From the NCBI GenBank assembly GCA_900544175.1, contig UQUN01000003.1:1-64000 (forward strand): a stretch of DNA of 64,000 bases. The letters are read 5' to 3'. The position numbers were made by a program, and so were the translations under genes. A model generated the notes under the pieces. The model made no database searches, was not told the DNA's origin, and saw only the letters and a list, made by a program, of their open reading frames with translations. Positions within the stretch are counted from its first letter, which is position 1. Each line of letters starts with the position of its first letter. Positions 27,926 through 35,923 of the stretch are shown one piece after another. Source of the stretch: an uncultured Alistipes sp. (GTDB lineage: Bacteria > Bacteroidota > Bacteroidia > Bacteroidales > UBA932).

Positions 27926-28441
27926 TTATTTGTTCTGTTTGATTTCTGTTTTCCCGCCGAACGGGTCCCCGCACTCCACGGCTCCGCAGTCATGGAAATG
28001 GAATTCCTCCATGGCCTTTTCCCTCGGAAAGGTGAAATACACGCAGACTGCTTCCGTACAGAGATCTCCGGCAGAATTGAATATCCTGACCTCGATGTCT
28101 ATGACATTGCGCCGCTCACGGAGCACCTTGGCCCGAAGGTCAATATGGTCCTCATTGGTACTGATGGACTTGCGGTAACGCACTTCCATACGTGATGTGA
28201 CTCCGCTTGTCTGGTACTTGCGGAATATGACCCAACTGCTGATCTCGTCGGCCAATGCGGCCTGAATGCCTCCGTGCAGGGTGTCTATCCATCCCTGAAA
28301 TTCCGGCCGGGGCTTCCATCTGCTCACTATCTCGTCACCGTCCTCGTAGAACTCCATACGGAGACCGTTGTCACTGTGCGGATCACAGCCGTAACACCGG
28401 TAGCCTTCCATTCCGCTCCAGGGGTTGATTATACGTTTCAT
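27926..28441 (-). CDS. PaaI-family hotdog thioesterase
   Basis: A 171-residue hotdog-fold protein. The catalytic-region motif is WIDTLHGGIQAALADE (HGG loop), with the beta strands that follow (SRMEVRYRKSI). Members hydrolyse acyl-CoA or aryl-CoA thioesters. A Cys-containing N-terminal segment (YRCYGCDPHSDNGL) is typical of the Bacteroidota branch. Within the nine-gene operon; specific substrate unknown. Confidence 0.8.
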   Translation of the reverse strand: MKRIINPWSGMEGYRCYGCDPHSDNGLRMEFYEDGDEIVSRWKPRPEFQGWIDTLHGGIQAALADEISSWVIFRKYQTSGVTSRMEVRYRKSISTNEDHIDLRAKVLRERRNVIDIEVRIFNSAGDLCTEAVCVYFTFPREKAMEEFHFHDCGAVECGDPFGGKTEIKQNK

Positions 28442-28458
28442 AGGCCAGATTGCACCGT

Positions 28459-29163
28459 TTATTCGAACTTGATGGAAACCAGTTCCTGGGTATGGTCCAG
28501 CCGTCCCTTGCGATCGTACACGGCCTGTCTGACTCCTCCTATACCTGGAGCATACCAGGTTTCTATTATCTCCGTCCTCGAGCCCACTGTCCTGGTCACC
28601 TGCTCCTCCTTGACAAGGAAGCAGTCGAACGTACCGGCCGGAACGGTGATGCTGTCCCGAGCAGCCACCTGCCTGTTCTGCGTCGTTATATTGGCTGTTA
28701 TCTTGCCTATCTTCACCTTTATGCGGCCGTCGGGAATAGTGGTGCCCACCTTCATTCCTGCGGGGACACTGCTGCCGTCGCCCTTGGACATTATATCCTG
28801 AATCTTCATGACCTTGCCCACATCGCTCATCCGTGACACCGTTCCCTCGGAGCCTCCTACTGAGACCTCCATGGGCAGATTGCCACCATCATCGCTGAAC
28901 AGCGGCTTCCCGTCAGCGTCAAAGAAGAACTGGTCGAATCTCACAGTACCTTCCTCCAGTGTCCCGGACACATCCGTCACCTTCATGACGTAGGAACTTG
29001 TCCTGGTCCCGTCCGGACTGTAGTTGACATACTCGAGGACCATACCTTTGGTTATCGGACAATATCCGGACTTGTCATAGTCCCGTGCCGATGCAGAATA
29101 ACCGCCTGCCAGCATGAGAGCCGCAGCCGGCATCATTGACAATATGGATACTAATCTACTCAT
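28459..29163 (-). CDS. TapB/DUF3108-like secreted protein
   Basis: A 234-residue exported protein with signal peptide ending near SASA. The mature part opens YCPITKGMVLEYVNYSPDG and runs through beta-strand-rich sequence to TWYAPGIGGVRQAVYD, a pattern I associate with the TapB/DUF3108-like family of periplasmic beta proteins. Function is unknown. It lies 11 nt after the CNNM gene and 17 nt before the thioesterase. Confidence 0.6.
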   Translation of the reverse strand: MSRLVSILSMMPAAALMLAGGYSASARDYDKSGYCPITKGMVLEYVNYSPDGTRTSSYVMKVTDVSGTLEEGTVRFDQFFFDADGKPLFSDDGGNLPMEVSVGGSEGTVSRMSDVGKVMKIQDIMSKGDGSSVPAGMKVGTTIPDGRIKVKIGKITANITTQNRQVAARDSITVPAGTFDCFLVKEEQVTRTVGSRTEIIETWYAPGIGGVRQAVYDRKGRLDHTQELVSIKFE

Positions 29164-29174
29164 ATCTGTATATT

Positions 29175-30479
29175 TTATTTTTCCTTTTCCTGAGCGCTGC
29201 CCTCCGGCTGAGACTGCGCTCTGTTGACCAGCACCTTGTCTATTCTCGCCCCGTCCATGTCCACAACCTCAAGTCGGAAGCCGTTCCACTCCACATACTC
29301 GCCGGACTTGGGTATATGTTCAAGCAATTCAAGAATCAGGCCACCGACAGTATTGTAATCATTTTCCGATGCCAGTTCCTCCATGTCGAAGTGGGCAAGG
29401 AAATCATAGAACGGGCATTGGCCGTCCACCAGCCAGCCGCCGCCGTTCTGACGCTCGATGATGTCCGGCTCATCCTCCTCATCGTCTATGGAGCCTACGA
29501 GTCCTTCCAGTATGTCCTTGTATGTCACGATACCCTGGCATACTCCGAACTCGTCGCAGACCAGTCCATATGTAACATGGGCCTTCTTCATCTGCTCCAG
29601 CACCTTATATACGTCCGTATACTCGTGGAAATACTGCACGGGGCGTATGATGTCATCTATAGAGAATTTCTCGTTGTCCAGCTTGCCGAAGAGATCCTTC
29701 AGGTAGACAACCCCGACTATCTCATCGAGACTGCCGTCTCCCACGGGATATACCTCGAAGAGGTTCTCCTGCACAGTCGTATTGATTTCCTCCCGTGTCA
29801 TCTCCTTATCTATCCACACTATCTCGTTGCGGCTGGTCATGATGGATTCGATCTTTCTGTCTCCTAAAGAGAATACTCTTTCCACGATATCCTGTTCCAC
29901 ATCCTGTACCTCTCCGTCCTCCTTGCCCTCGGCCACCATCGACTTGATCTCCTCCTCAGTCACCTTGGTCTCCTTCTCCTCCACATGAAAAGCCTTGACG
30001 AAAAGGGACGTGCTCTTGTCCAGTATCCACACGAACGGCGTAGCTATCCATGAGAGGACCAGCATAGGTCCGGACATTACCTTGGCGATGCTCTCCGGAG
30101 AGCCCATGCCCAGACGTTTGGGAACCAGCTCGCCGAGAACAATGGTCAGATACGTCACGATGATAACTATGGATACCTGCGCCAGCGGCTGGGCCACACT
30201 TTCCGCCAGCCCCCAGCCCTCGAGTATGTCGGAGAACTTGTCCGCTATCGAGGCTCCCGAATAGATACCGGTGAGAATACCGATGAGTGTTATCCCTATC
30301 TGCACTGTAGACAGGAACTTATTGGGCCTTTCAGTAAGATTGAGAACATTTCTGGCAGAGCGGCTGCCCCTTTTGGCATCGGCTGTAAGACTGGATTTAC
30401 GTGCGCTTATGAGAGCCACCTCGCTCATCGAGAAAAGGCCGTTGAGAAGAATCAGAAGTAGAATTATAAATATTTCCAT
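29175..30479 (-). CDS. CNNM/CorC-type transporter (hemolysin C family)
   Basis: A 434-residue membrane protein with a DUF21/CNNM transmembrane domain (about 1-185), paired CBS domains (about 210-335) and a C-terminal CorC_HlyC domain (about 350-425, with YNTVGGLILELLEHIPKSGE). Related proteins export magnesium or affect its efflux; older annotations call them hemolysins. First gene of the nine-gene leftward operon, with a -7 element 24 nt upstream. Confidence 0.9.
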   Translation of the reverse strand: MEIFIILLLILLNGLFSMSEVALISARKSSLTADAKRGSRSARNVLNLTERPNKFLSTVQIGITLIGILTGIYSGASIADKFSDILEGWGLAESVAQPLAQVSIVIIVTYLTIVLGELVPKRLGMGSPESIAKVMSGPMLVLSWIATPFVWILDKSTSLFVKAFHVEEKETKVTEEEIKSMVAEGKEDGEVQDVEQDIVERVFSLGDRKIESIMTSRNEIVWIDKEMTREEINTTVQENLFEVYPVGDGSLDEIVGVVYLKDLFGKLDNEKFSIDDIIRPVQYFHEYTDVYKVLEQMKKAHVTYGLVCDEFGVCQGIVTYKDILEGLVGSIDDEEDEPDIIERQNGGGWLVDGQCPFYDFLAHFDMEELASENDYNTVGGLILELLEHIPKSGEYVEWNGFRLEVVDMDGARIDKVLVNRAQSQPEGSAQEKEK

Positions 30480-30502
30480 TCAAATATTTTAGTCACCGAG
30501 TG

Positions 30503-30510
30503 CAAAAATA
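30503..30510 (-). promoter_or_regulatory. -7 promoter element for the CNNM-to-glycosyltransferase operon
   Basis: Minus strand TATTTTTG matches TAnnTTTG; predicted leader about 20 nt. It sits in the 45-nt gap after tdk and is the only candidate for the nine genes from 30479 to 22438, whose gaps are all under 20 nt. Confidence 0.5.
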
Positions 30511-30524
30511 ACTAAAATTCGGAA

Positions 30525-31097
30525 TCATCCGTTCTTCTCCATGCATTTATTGAAGCAATGGCGGCAGAGAGGCTCGTAAAGATCCTTTTCCCCAAGCTCC
30601 ACCAGCCTGTCGCTCGGCCCCAGGCGGTGCGAATACAGGGCCGGATCTCCGCAGCGCACACAGATGGCATGCACCTTGTCTACATACTCCGCCACGGCCA
30701 TAAGAGCCGGCATCGGGCCGAAAGGGTGCCCCAGATAGTCCATATCCAGACCGGCGGCAATGACTCTTATGCCGGAAGATGCAAGCTGACGGCACACATC
30801 CACTATACCGTCGTCAAAGAACTGTGCCTCGTCGATACCCACTACGTCCACGTCTCCGGACAACAGCAGGATACTGGCCGAAGACTCCACCGGCGTGGAA
30901 AGTATCGCCGTAGAATCGTGCGAAACCACCTCCTGCGCAGAGTATCTGGTATCTATGCCTGGCTTGAATATCTCCACTCTCTGATTGGCGAACTTGGCCC
31001 GCTTCAGACGGCGTATAAGCTCCTCGGTCTTGCCCGAGAACATCGAGCCGCAGATAACCTCTATCCATCCCGGTTTTTTTGCGTATTCTGAAAACAT
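30525..31097 (-). CDS. tdk: Thymidine kinase
   Basis: A 190-residue type II thymidine kinase of the pyrimidine salvage pathway, phosphorylating thymidine to dTMP. The P-loop GSMFSGKT is at 17-24, catalytic Glu90 in DEAQFF, and a zinc site is formed by Cys146/149 and Cys178/181. Full length. Divergent from rsmI with overlapping promoter regions. Confidence 0.95.
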   Translation of the reverse strand: MFSEYAKKPGWIEVICGSMFSGKTEELIRRLKRAKFANQRVEIFKPGIDTRYSAQEVVSHDSTAILSTPVESSASILLLSGDVDVVGIDEAQFFDDGIVDVCRQLASSGIRVIAAGLDMDYLGHPFGPMPALMAVAEYVDKVHAICVRCGDPALYSHRLGPSDRLVELGEKDLYEPLCRHCFNKCMEKNG

Positions 31098-31102
31098 TTT
31101 CT

Positions 31103-31110
31103 TACTTTTG
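31103..31110 (+). promoter_or_regulatory. -7 promoter element for rsmI
   Basis: TACTTTTG matches TAnnTTTG, predicted leader about 60 nt. It lies between the tdk start and the tdk promoter element, so the two promoters face each other. Confidence 0.4.
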
Positions 31111-31146
31111 TCCTTTGCGGATGCAGTCGTCCCGGCATCCGGAGTG

Positions 31147-31154
31147 CAAAATTA
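31147..31154 (-). promoter_or_regulatory. -7 promoter element for tdk
   Basis: Minus strand TAATTTTG matches TAnnTTTG; predicted leader about 45 nt. Confidence 0.4.
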
Positions 31155-31177
31155 ACATTTTAAACCATTATACCGTC

Positions 31178-31888
31178 ATGGCCGGCAAGCTTTATATCGT
31201 CCCCACTCCCGTGGGCAATCTGGAAGACATGACTTTCAGAGCCATCGCTGTTCTTAAACAGGCGGACCTCATCCTGGCCGAGGACACCAGGACCACTTCC
31301 GTGCTTCTGAGACATTACGGAATATCAAAGCCTACGGAGGCACACCACAAGTTCAACGAACACGCCCGTATCCGCCCTGTCTGCGAAAAAATACTCTCAG
31401 GCATGGACATCGCCCTGGTTTCGGACGCAGGCACACCGGGCATTTCCGACCCGGGATTCATGCTGGCCCGCGCATGTGCGGAAGAAGGTATAGAGGTCAT
31501 CACTCTGCCGGGAGCCACGGCCTTCGTTCCGGCTCTTATAGACTCGGGACTCCCGGCCGACAGGTTCGCGTTTGAAGGTTTTCTGCCGGTAAAGAAAGGC
31601 CGCCAGACCCGCCTGACCGGACTCGCGTCGGAAGACAGGACCATGATTTTCTACGAGTCCCCGTACCGGCTTGCCAGGACCCTCTCGCAGATGTGCGAAT
31701 ATTTCGGGCCTGAACGCAGGGCCTCGGTTTCCCGCGAGATCAGCAAGGTTCATGAGGAAACCCGCAGGGGAACGCTCCTGGAGCTGGCCTCGTGGTATAC
31801 GGACAACCCTCCCAAGGGGGAGATAGTATTGACAGTTGAAGGGAAAGCTTATGTGGGAAGAAGAGAAAAAGAAGAAAGGGAAGACTGA
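31178..31888 (+). CDS. rsmI: 16S rRNA (cytidine1402-2'-O)-methyltransferase
   Basis: A 236-residue SAM-dependent enzyme that 2'-O-methylates C1402 in the ribosomal decoding centre. Family blocks: LYIVPTPVGNLEDMTFRA at the N-terminus, LAEDTRTTSVLL, SDAGTPGISDPG, and YESPYRLARTL. The ATG at 31178 is chosen because the protein family begins at this point; an in-frame extension to 31079 would run through the promoter. The end overlaps the next gene by 38 nt. Confidence 0.94.
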   Translation: MAGKLYIVPTPVGNLEDMTFRAIAVLKQADLILAEDTRTTSVLLRHYGISKPTEAHHKFNEHARIRPVCEKILSGMDIALVSDAGTPGISDPGFMLARACAEEGIEVITLPGATAFVPALIDSGLPADRFAFEGFLPVKKGRQTRLTGLASEDRTMIFYESPYRLARTLSQMCEYFGPERRASVSREISKVHEETRRGTLLELASWYTDNPPKGEIVLTVEGKAYVGRREKEERED

Positions 31889-32660
31889 ACGTCTTTTCTC
31901 CAACGGAGTCATAATCCTGATATTCCTGATTCTGGCAGCCCAGTCGGTATTTTTCACGAAACATATTATAGACAACCGCAGAGACCAGAGGGCCGCCGAC
32001 ACTGCCGGGAATGCTGCAGTACACAATATTCCGCAAAAGCCGGATATCCAGACTTCATATGAGCCCGAGTCCGGCAACAGGAAGACAGAACACACAGAAC
32101 AAAAGGCAAAAAAACGCCCGGACCCGAAAACGGTTCCAGGGACTGCTCCGGAAAACACGGCAGCGACGCCATGTCCTGCGGGGAGTACTGTCGGCGAGAC
32201 TTTCCGGGACAGAAAAAACAGACAGCATGACGAATACGGCTATGACGGATGGAAATGGGACATGGTGGAACTGAACTCCGCTGACAGCGCAGCTTTAGAC
32301 GCGCTTCCGGGAATAGGGCCGTGGTACACAAGACAGATACTGAGTTACCGCGAGCGGCTCGGGAGTTATGCCGACATCAACCAACTGCTGGATATCCGAG
32401 GATTCGACACGGCGCGTCTCAACCGCCTGGCGGACCGCATATATATCGAGCCTGAATCCGTAAGGCGGCTGGACCTGCGCACCATGCCGTTAGATTCCAT
32501 GGCTGCCCATCCATACATCGGCCCGTACGCCGCAAAAGGCATTGACCGTCTCCGCCGCACTGTACCTGACAGTGTTTTTTCCATACAGACAATAGTCGAC
32601 AACGGCATACTGCACGCAGCCCAGGCCCGCAGACTGTCCCTGTACATACGTGCAGACTGA
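31851..32660 (+). CDS. Membrane-anchored helix-hairpin-helix (ComEA-like) protein
   Basis: A 269-residue protein with one N-terminal transmembrane helix (about 17-36), a polar low-complexity linker (about 45-135) and two helix-hairpin-helix DNA-binding motifs: LNSADSAALDALPGIGPWYTRQI and a second around AAHPYIGPYAAKGIDRLRR. The layout matches ComEA-like proteins, which bind incoming DNA outside the inner membrane, though this is not proof of competence. The ATG at 31851 is preferred over an in-frame TTG at 31836 because AAGGG precedes it by 7-8 nt. Overlaps rsmI by 38 nt. Confidence 0.8.
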   Translation: MWEEEKKKKGKTERLFSNGVIILIFLILAAQSVFFTKHIIDNRRDQRAADTAGNAAVHNIPQKPDIQTSYEPESGNRKTEHTEQKAKKRPDPKTVPGTAPENTAATPCPAGSTVGETFRDRKNRQHDEYGYDGWKWDMVELNSADSAALDALPGIGPWYTRQILSYRERLGSYADINQLLDIRGFDTARLNRLADRIYIEPESVRRLDLRTMPLDSMAAHPYIGPYAAKGIDRLRRTVPDSVFSIQTIVDNGILHAAQARRLSLYIRAD

Positions 32661-32682
32661 CAGTTATCGCTGACACGAAAGG

Positions 32683-33846
32683 TCATGCATAATGTATCTC
32701 CACGACCTTGCCGATAGCCTTGAGACTGGAAGCAAGACGTTCTATCAACTTTAGTTTCAATGTAGTATCTATAGGCAATCCCTCGTGCGCCTTATTTACG
32801 CCCTGCCCCACAAAGAATGTAATGTGCGTGGCTTTCTCCAACAGCATCCCGGCCAGCAGAGAGGCACCGTCCTGTTTTGTGAACATCTTGGGTGTCAAGT
32901 CGCTGGGAGAAATGTACTTTTCAGTAAGTTCAAGCAGGCGACGCAATGTAATCACACCCTCCGTAGTCAGGTCAATACCGTCGATATGGCCGACAGGCGG
33001 CACTTCCTTGTCAGGAAAATCCAGGCTGGTGGTCACTTTCTTGCCCAGATAACGGGCCACGATCTGTGAGCTGGTGCCACCGCATACCACCTTCTTGCTG
33101 TCTCCCTCCATAAACTTGGCCACATAATAGTCATCATTCTCCTTGTTGACCGGCGGACCGACCATCAGATTGACGTGCAGGGCCTCGCGCATTTTCAAGG
33201 CCGCTACAGTGGTATCATCTCCCGGACTGTCCATGTAGAGGTCGTTGCAGGCGGCGGCAAGCAGCCATGCCACACAGCGGGCCGACATTTCCGGCTTGAT
33301 GTTCCGGTCCAGATGCGCCATGATATCTTTCCTGTCCCATCCAAAATTGAGCACACGGCCAATCCCTGCATGAATAGTCCCGTCCGACATGACCAATACG
33401 ATATCTCCGTCACACAGGCTGAGTTCCGAATGATACACCCTCTTGCCCAGTACATCTATCGGCTTGCGGTCAAAGTCCATACAGCGGCCGTCATGATAAT
33501 AAACCGCCTGGGGATTGTCGAACTCAAAGAGATATCCGCGGCCGGCAGCATCCACGTGAATGACAGAGAATGTCGAGTACGCCACTCCGCGCACCTTGCA
33601 CACCGGCAGAGTCTGTATCATGGTCTCTATGCAGTCCTCTATGGGTATGTTGTTGGAAACCATGGTACAGAGAATTTTGGAAGACAATGTCGAGAGAATG
33701 TTGGCCTTTACTCCACTGCCAAGACCGTCAGCCAGTACCAGGGTCGTATAACCGTCCACGGTCACACTCTCCACCTTGTCCCCGCAAAGCTCCTCTCCGG
33801 CCTTGTTCAAGGACACATATCCGTATTCTATAAACAATTCCTTCAT
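32683..33846 (-). CDS. SpoIIE/PP2C-type serine phosphatase with unknown C-terminal domain
   Basis: A 387-residue cytoplasmic protein. The N-terminal ~220 residues form a SpoIIE-type PP2C phosphatase domain with metal-binding Asp in ADGLGSG (Asp40), SDG (Asp155) and PGDDTTV (Asp210/211). Residues about 225-387 form an unrecognised domain opening VNLMVGPPVNKENDDYY. The gene is 18 nt downstream of the hydrogenase-like sensor, so the phosphatase is a likely output of that sensor, dephosphorylating an unknown serine-phosphoprotein. No anti-sigma kinase or STAS antagonist is in the window. Confidence 0.85.
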   Translation of the reverse strand: MKELFIEYGYVSLNKAGEELCGDKVESVTVDGYTTLVLADGLGSGVKANILSTLSSKILCTMVSNNIPIEDCIETMIQTLPVCKVRGVAYSTFSVIHVDAAGRGYLFEFDNPQAVYYHDGRCMDFDRKPIDVLGKRVYHSELSLCDGDIVLVMSDGTIHAGIGRVLNFGWDRKDIMAHLDRNIKPEMSARCVAWLLAAACNDLYMDSPGDDTTVAALKMREALHVNLMVGPPVNKENDDYYVAKFMEGDSKKVVCGGTSSQIVARYLGKKVTTSLDFPDKEVPPVGHIDGIDLTTEGVITLRRLLELTEKYISPSDLTPKMFTKQDGASLLAGMLLEKATHITFFVGQGVNKAHEGLPIDTTLKLKLIERLASSLKAIGKVVEIHYA

Positions 33847-33864
33847 TGCAGTACTCTCCTTGAT

Positions 33865-35616
33865 CTATCTGCCTGACTGTCCGCGTTCCTCCTCTTCCTG
33901 CATGAGGGTCTTCTTAAGCCTCAACAAGGCCACCTTGGTTTCTGCGGTAGTCTCCCCGAGCAGTGAAGCTATCTCCTGAGCGACACGCATCTGCTTCTTG
34001 ATCACCTCATCGGTAGTGGCAAGAGTCTCCATACGCATCTTGCCAAGCTTCTCACTGTAATGCACCTCGTCGGTTATATCCTTGAGAATGCCGAACAATG
34101 CACGGTTCCCCTTGAGTATACTGATGGACATCTCGATATGACGCTTTGTCTCCGGCACGTACACTTTCTTGCGCACATACTGGCGGCCGGAATTCTGGGC
34201 TATGAGAAACTCGGTGGGATTGAAGAAGTCAATGGCAGGAAGCCCTTTCAGGCTGACTGCCGCAATACCCAGCAGCTCCTTGGCCTTGCTGTTTATATCC
34301 ACCACATTCATCTCGCTGTCCAGTACGACTATGCCCTCGGGGCTGTTATGAATAATCTCATAGGACATGGACTCGGCCCTTTCCCTCATGTATGGCAGAC
34401 AGATATCAATGTCCGCATAACCGTTGAATACAGCCCATGCCTTCTCCCGGCATGTAGAATATCCGCAAGAACCGCAATTGAGCTCATCCTCCGGCTTGAA
34501 CTTACCTGTACGGTGAAGTATCTCCTCTATCTGTTCCGCAGTAGGCGTCATGCTCCTGCTCTCTATCTTCGGGTAACTGGCAGATATGTCCACATCCACC
34601 TGCCTGTCGCCATCCTGCTCCGGCGGGAGCGAAGCACATTCCTCCCGGACATAACGCTTCACCTCAACAGCAGCACGGACCTCCTCTCCCTCGCCTACAA
34701 GGCTGCATGGTCCGCTTACACAGGCGTTCTCGCACATGTTCATCTCGAAGAACACTCCGGAGACCTTGTCCATGTTCTCCAAAGTGCCTACACAGTTCAA
34801 CGGTCCGTCAACGGCCACATAGTCATATCCCTCCGGACGGTGCTCGAAGGAATGTATGATACCGCGCCGGACAGGATAGGACTTGCTGCGGTTGGCCGGT
34901 GCCTCTCCAGTTATACCGGTACACGAGAAACGTTCGAATTCCTCCCGCGCATCCGGAAGAGGAAAGGTGACGCCGCGCTCCACCATGAAACGCCTGAGAT
35001 CCTCGAATGTGAGGACACCACTTATTATACCGCTCTCCCTTGCCTCCCGTTTCTTGGCTATGCACGGCCCTATGAAAACCACCTTGCATCCAGGGAAACG
35101 CTGACGCAGAATCTTGGCGTGCGCCACCATAGGAGAGTCCACCGGCGCCAGATATCTTAGAGCATCAGGGTGATATTCCTGAATAAGACGGCACAAAGCA
35201 GGACAGGCCGACGAGATCAGATTGTCGAACCGTCCCGATGCCATGCATGCCGCATACTCCTTTGTCACGGCATTGGCGCCTACAGCTGTCTCCTCGGCAA
35301 AAGCAAAGCCAAGTTTGTAAAGTACAGTCTCCATCTGGGCGAAATTCTTCAGACGGAAAGACGAGATGAACGAAGGCGCCACACTGGCCACAACATTATC
35401 ATTACTGAGCAAAAGGGAGTCGATATCATCCTTCTCGCTGTGGACTATCTTGGCGTTCTGAGGACACACCACGGTACATCTGCCGCACAGGATACAGCGT
35501 TCCTTGATGATCTGCGCCTGATGATTCTTGACTTCTATGGCCTTGACGGGACATTCTCTCAAACATTTATAACAGTCCTTGCAACGGGCCTTCTTGAACT
35601 CGAGGTATTCTTTCAT
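33865..35616 (-). CDS. Sensory-type [FeFe]-hydrogenase homologue with PAS domain
   Basis: A 583-residue protein: two [4Fe-4S] ferredoxin sites (Cys12/15/18/22 and 41/44/47/51), a truncated H-cluster domain (about 78-320), a four-Cys Fe-S domain (Cys381/384/389/406), a PAS domain (about 415-515) and a C-terminal coiled coil (about 520-575). All four cysteines for the H-cluster cubane are present: Cys138 in SSACP, Cys185 in GPCIAKK, Cys295 and Cys299 in EMNMCENAC. The proton-relay Cys of active hydrogenases is Ala137. This architecture fits the sensory HydS-type group rather than a catalytic enzyme. The hydEFG maturation genes are not in the window, so whether a full H-cluster forms is open. 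Flanked by a [2Fe-2S] ferredoxin gene and a phosphatase gene. Confidence 0.88.
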   Translation of the reverse strand: MKEYLEFKKARCKDCYKCLRECPVKAIEVKNHQAQIIKERCILCGRCTVVCPQNAKIVHSEKDDIDSLLLSNDNVVASVAPSFISSFRLKNFAQMETVLYKLGFAFAEETAVGANAVTKEYAACMASGRFDNLISSACPALCRLIQEYHPDALRYLAPVDSPMVAHAKILRQRFPGCKVVFIGPCIAKKREARESGIISGVLTFEDLRRFMVERGVTFPLPDAREEFERFSCTGITGEAPANRSKSYPVRRGIIHSFEHRPEGYDYVAVDGPLNCVGTLENMDKVSGVFFEMNMCENACVSGPCSLVGEGEEVRAAVEVKRYVREECASLPPEQDGDRQVDVDISASYPKIESRSMTPTAEQIEEILHRTGKFKPEDELNCGSCGYSTCREKAWAVFNGYADIDICLPYMRERAESMSYEIIHNSPEGIVVLDSEMNVVDINSKAKELLGIAAVSLKGLPAIDFFNPTEFLIAQNSGRQYVRKKVYVPETKRHIEMSISILKGNRALFGILKDITDEVHYSEKLGKMRMETLATTDEVIKKQMRVAQEIASLLGETTAETKVALLRLKKTLMQEEEERGQSGR

Positions 35617-35638
35617 AAGTTTGTCCTATGTTGTCATT

Positions 35639-35923
35639 TCACTTTTCGGGAGCGGGCAGTCCAAGTCGCGGATACACCTCACTGAGAAACTTCTGCTCCA
35701 CATTGTCCTTGTTCACACCCCTTATAAACACATCCTCGGAGCCGTCCAGAGACTCTTCGGCACGCATCACCACTCCGTCAGCGCACTGTCCGAAACAGAA
35801 ACTGGCCTGGAGCTCCACCAGATCCTCCACATCATACTTCTTGAGGAGTTCCCTCATGCCCTGCACCACATCGTACGAACCTTTCAGATGGCACGAGCTG
35901 CCTATGCATATCTTGACTGTCAT
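35639..35923 (-). CDS. Thioredoxin-like [2Fe-2S] ferredoxin
   Basis: A 94-residue protein with the NuoE/HydC-type cysteine pattern Cys6, Cys11, Cys43, Cys47 (CxxxxC...CxxxC), enough for one [2Fe-2S] cluster in a thioredoxin-like fold. It lies 22 nt upstream of the hydrogenase-like gene and overlaps pepP by 4 nt. Such proteins pass electrons to hydrogenase or dehydrogenase partners; here it likely feeds the sensor. Confidence 0.87.
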   Translation of the reverse strand: MTVKICIGSSCHLKGSYDVVQGMRELLKKYDVEDLVELQASFCFGQCADGVVMRAEESLDGSEDVFIRGVNKDNVEQKFLSEVYPRLGLPAPEK

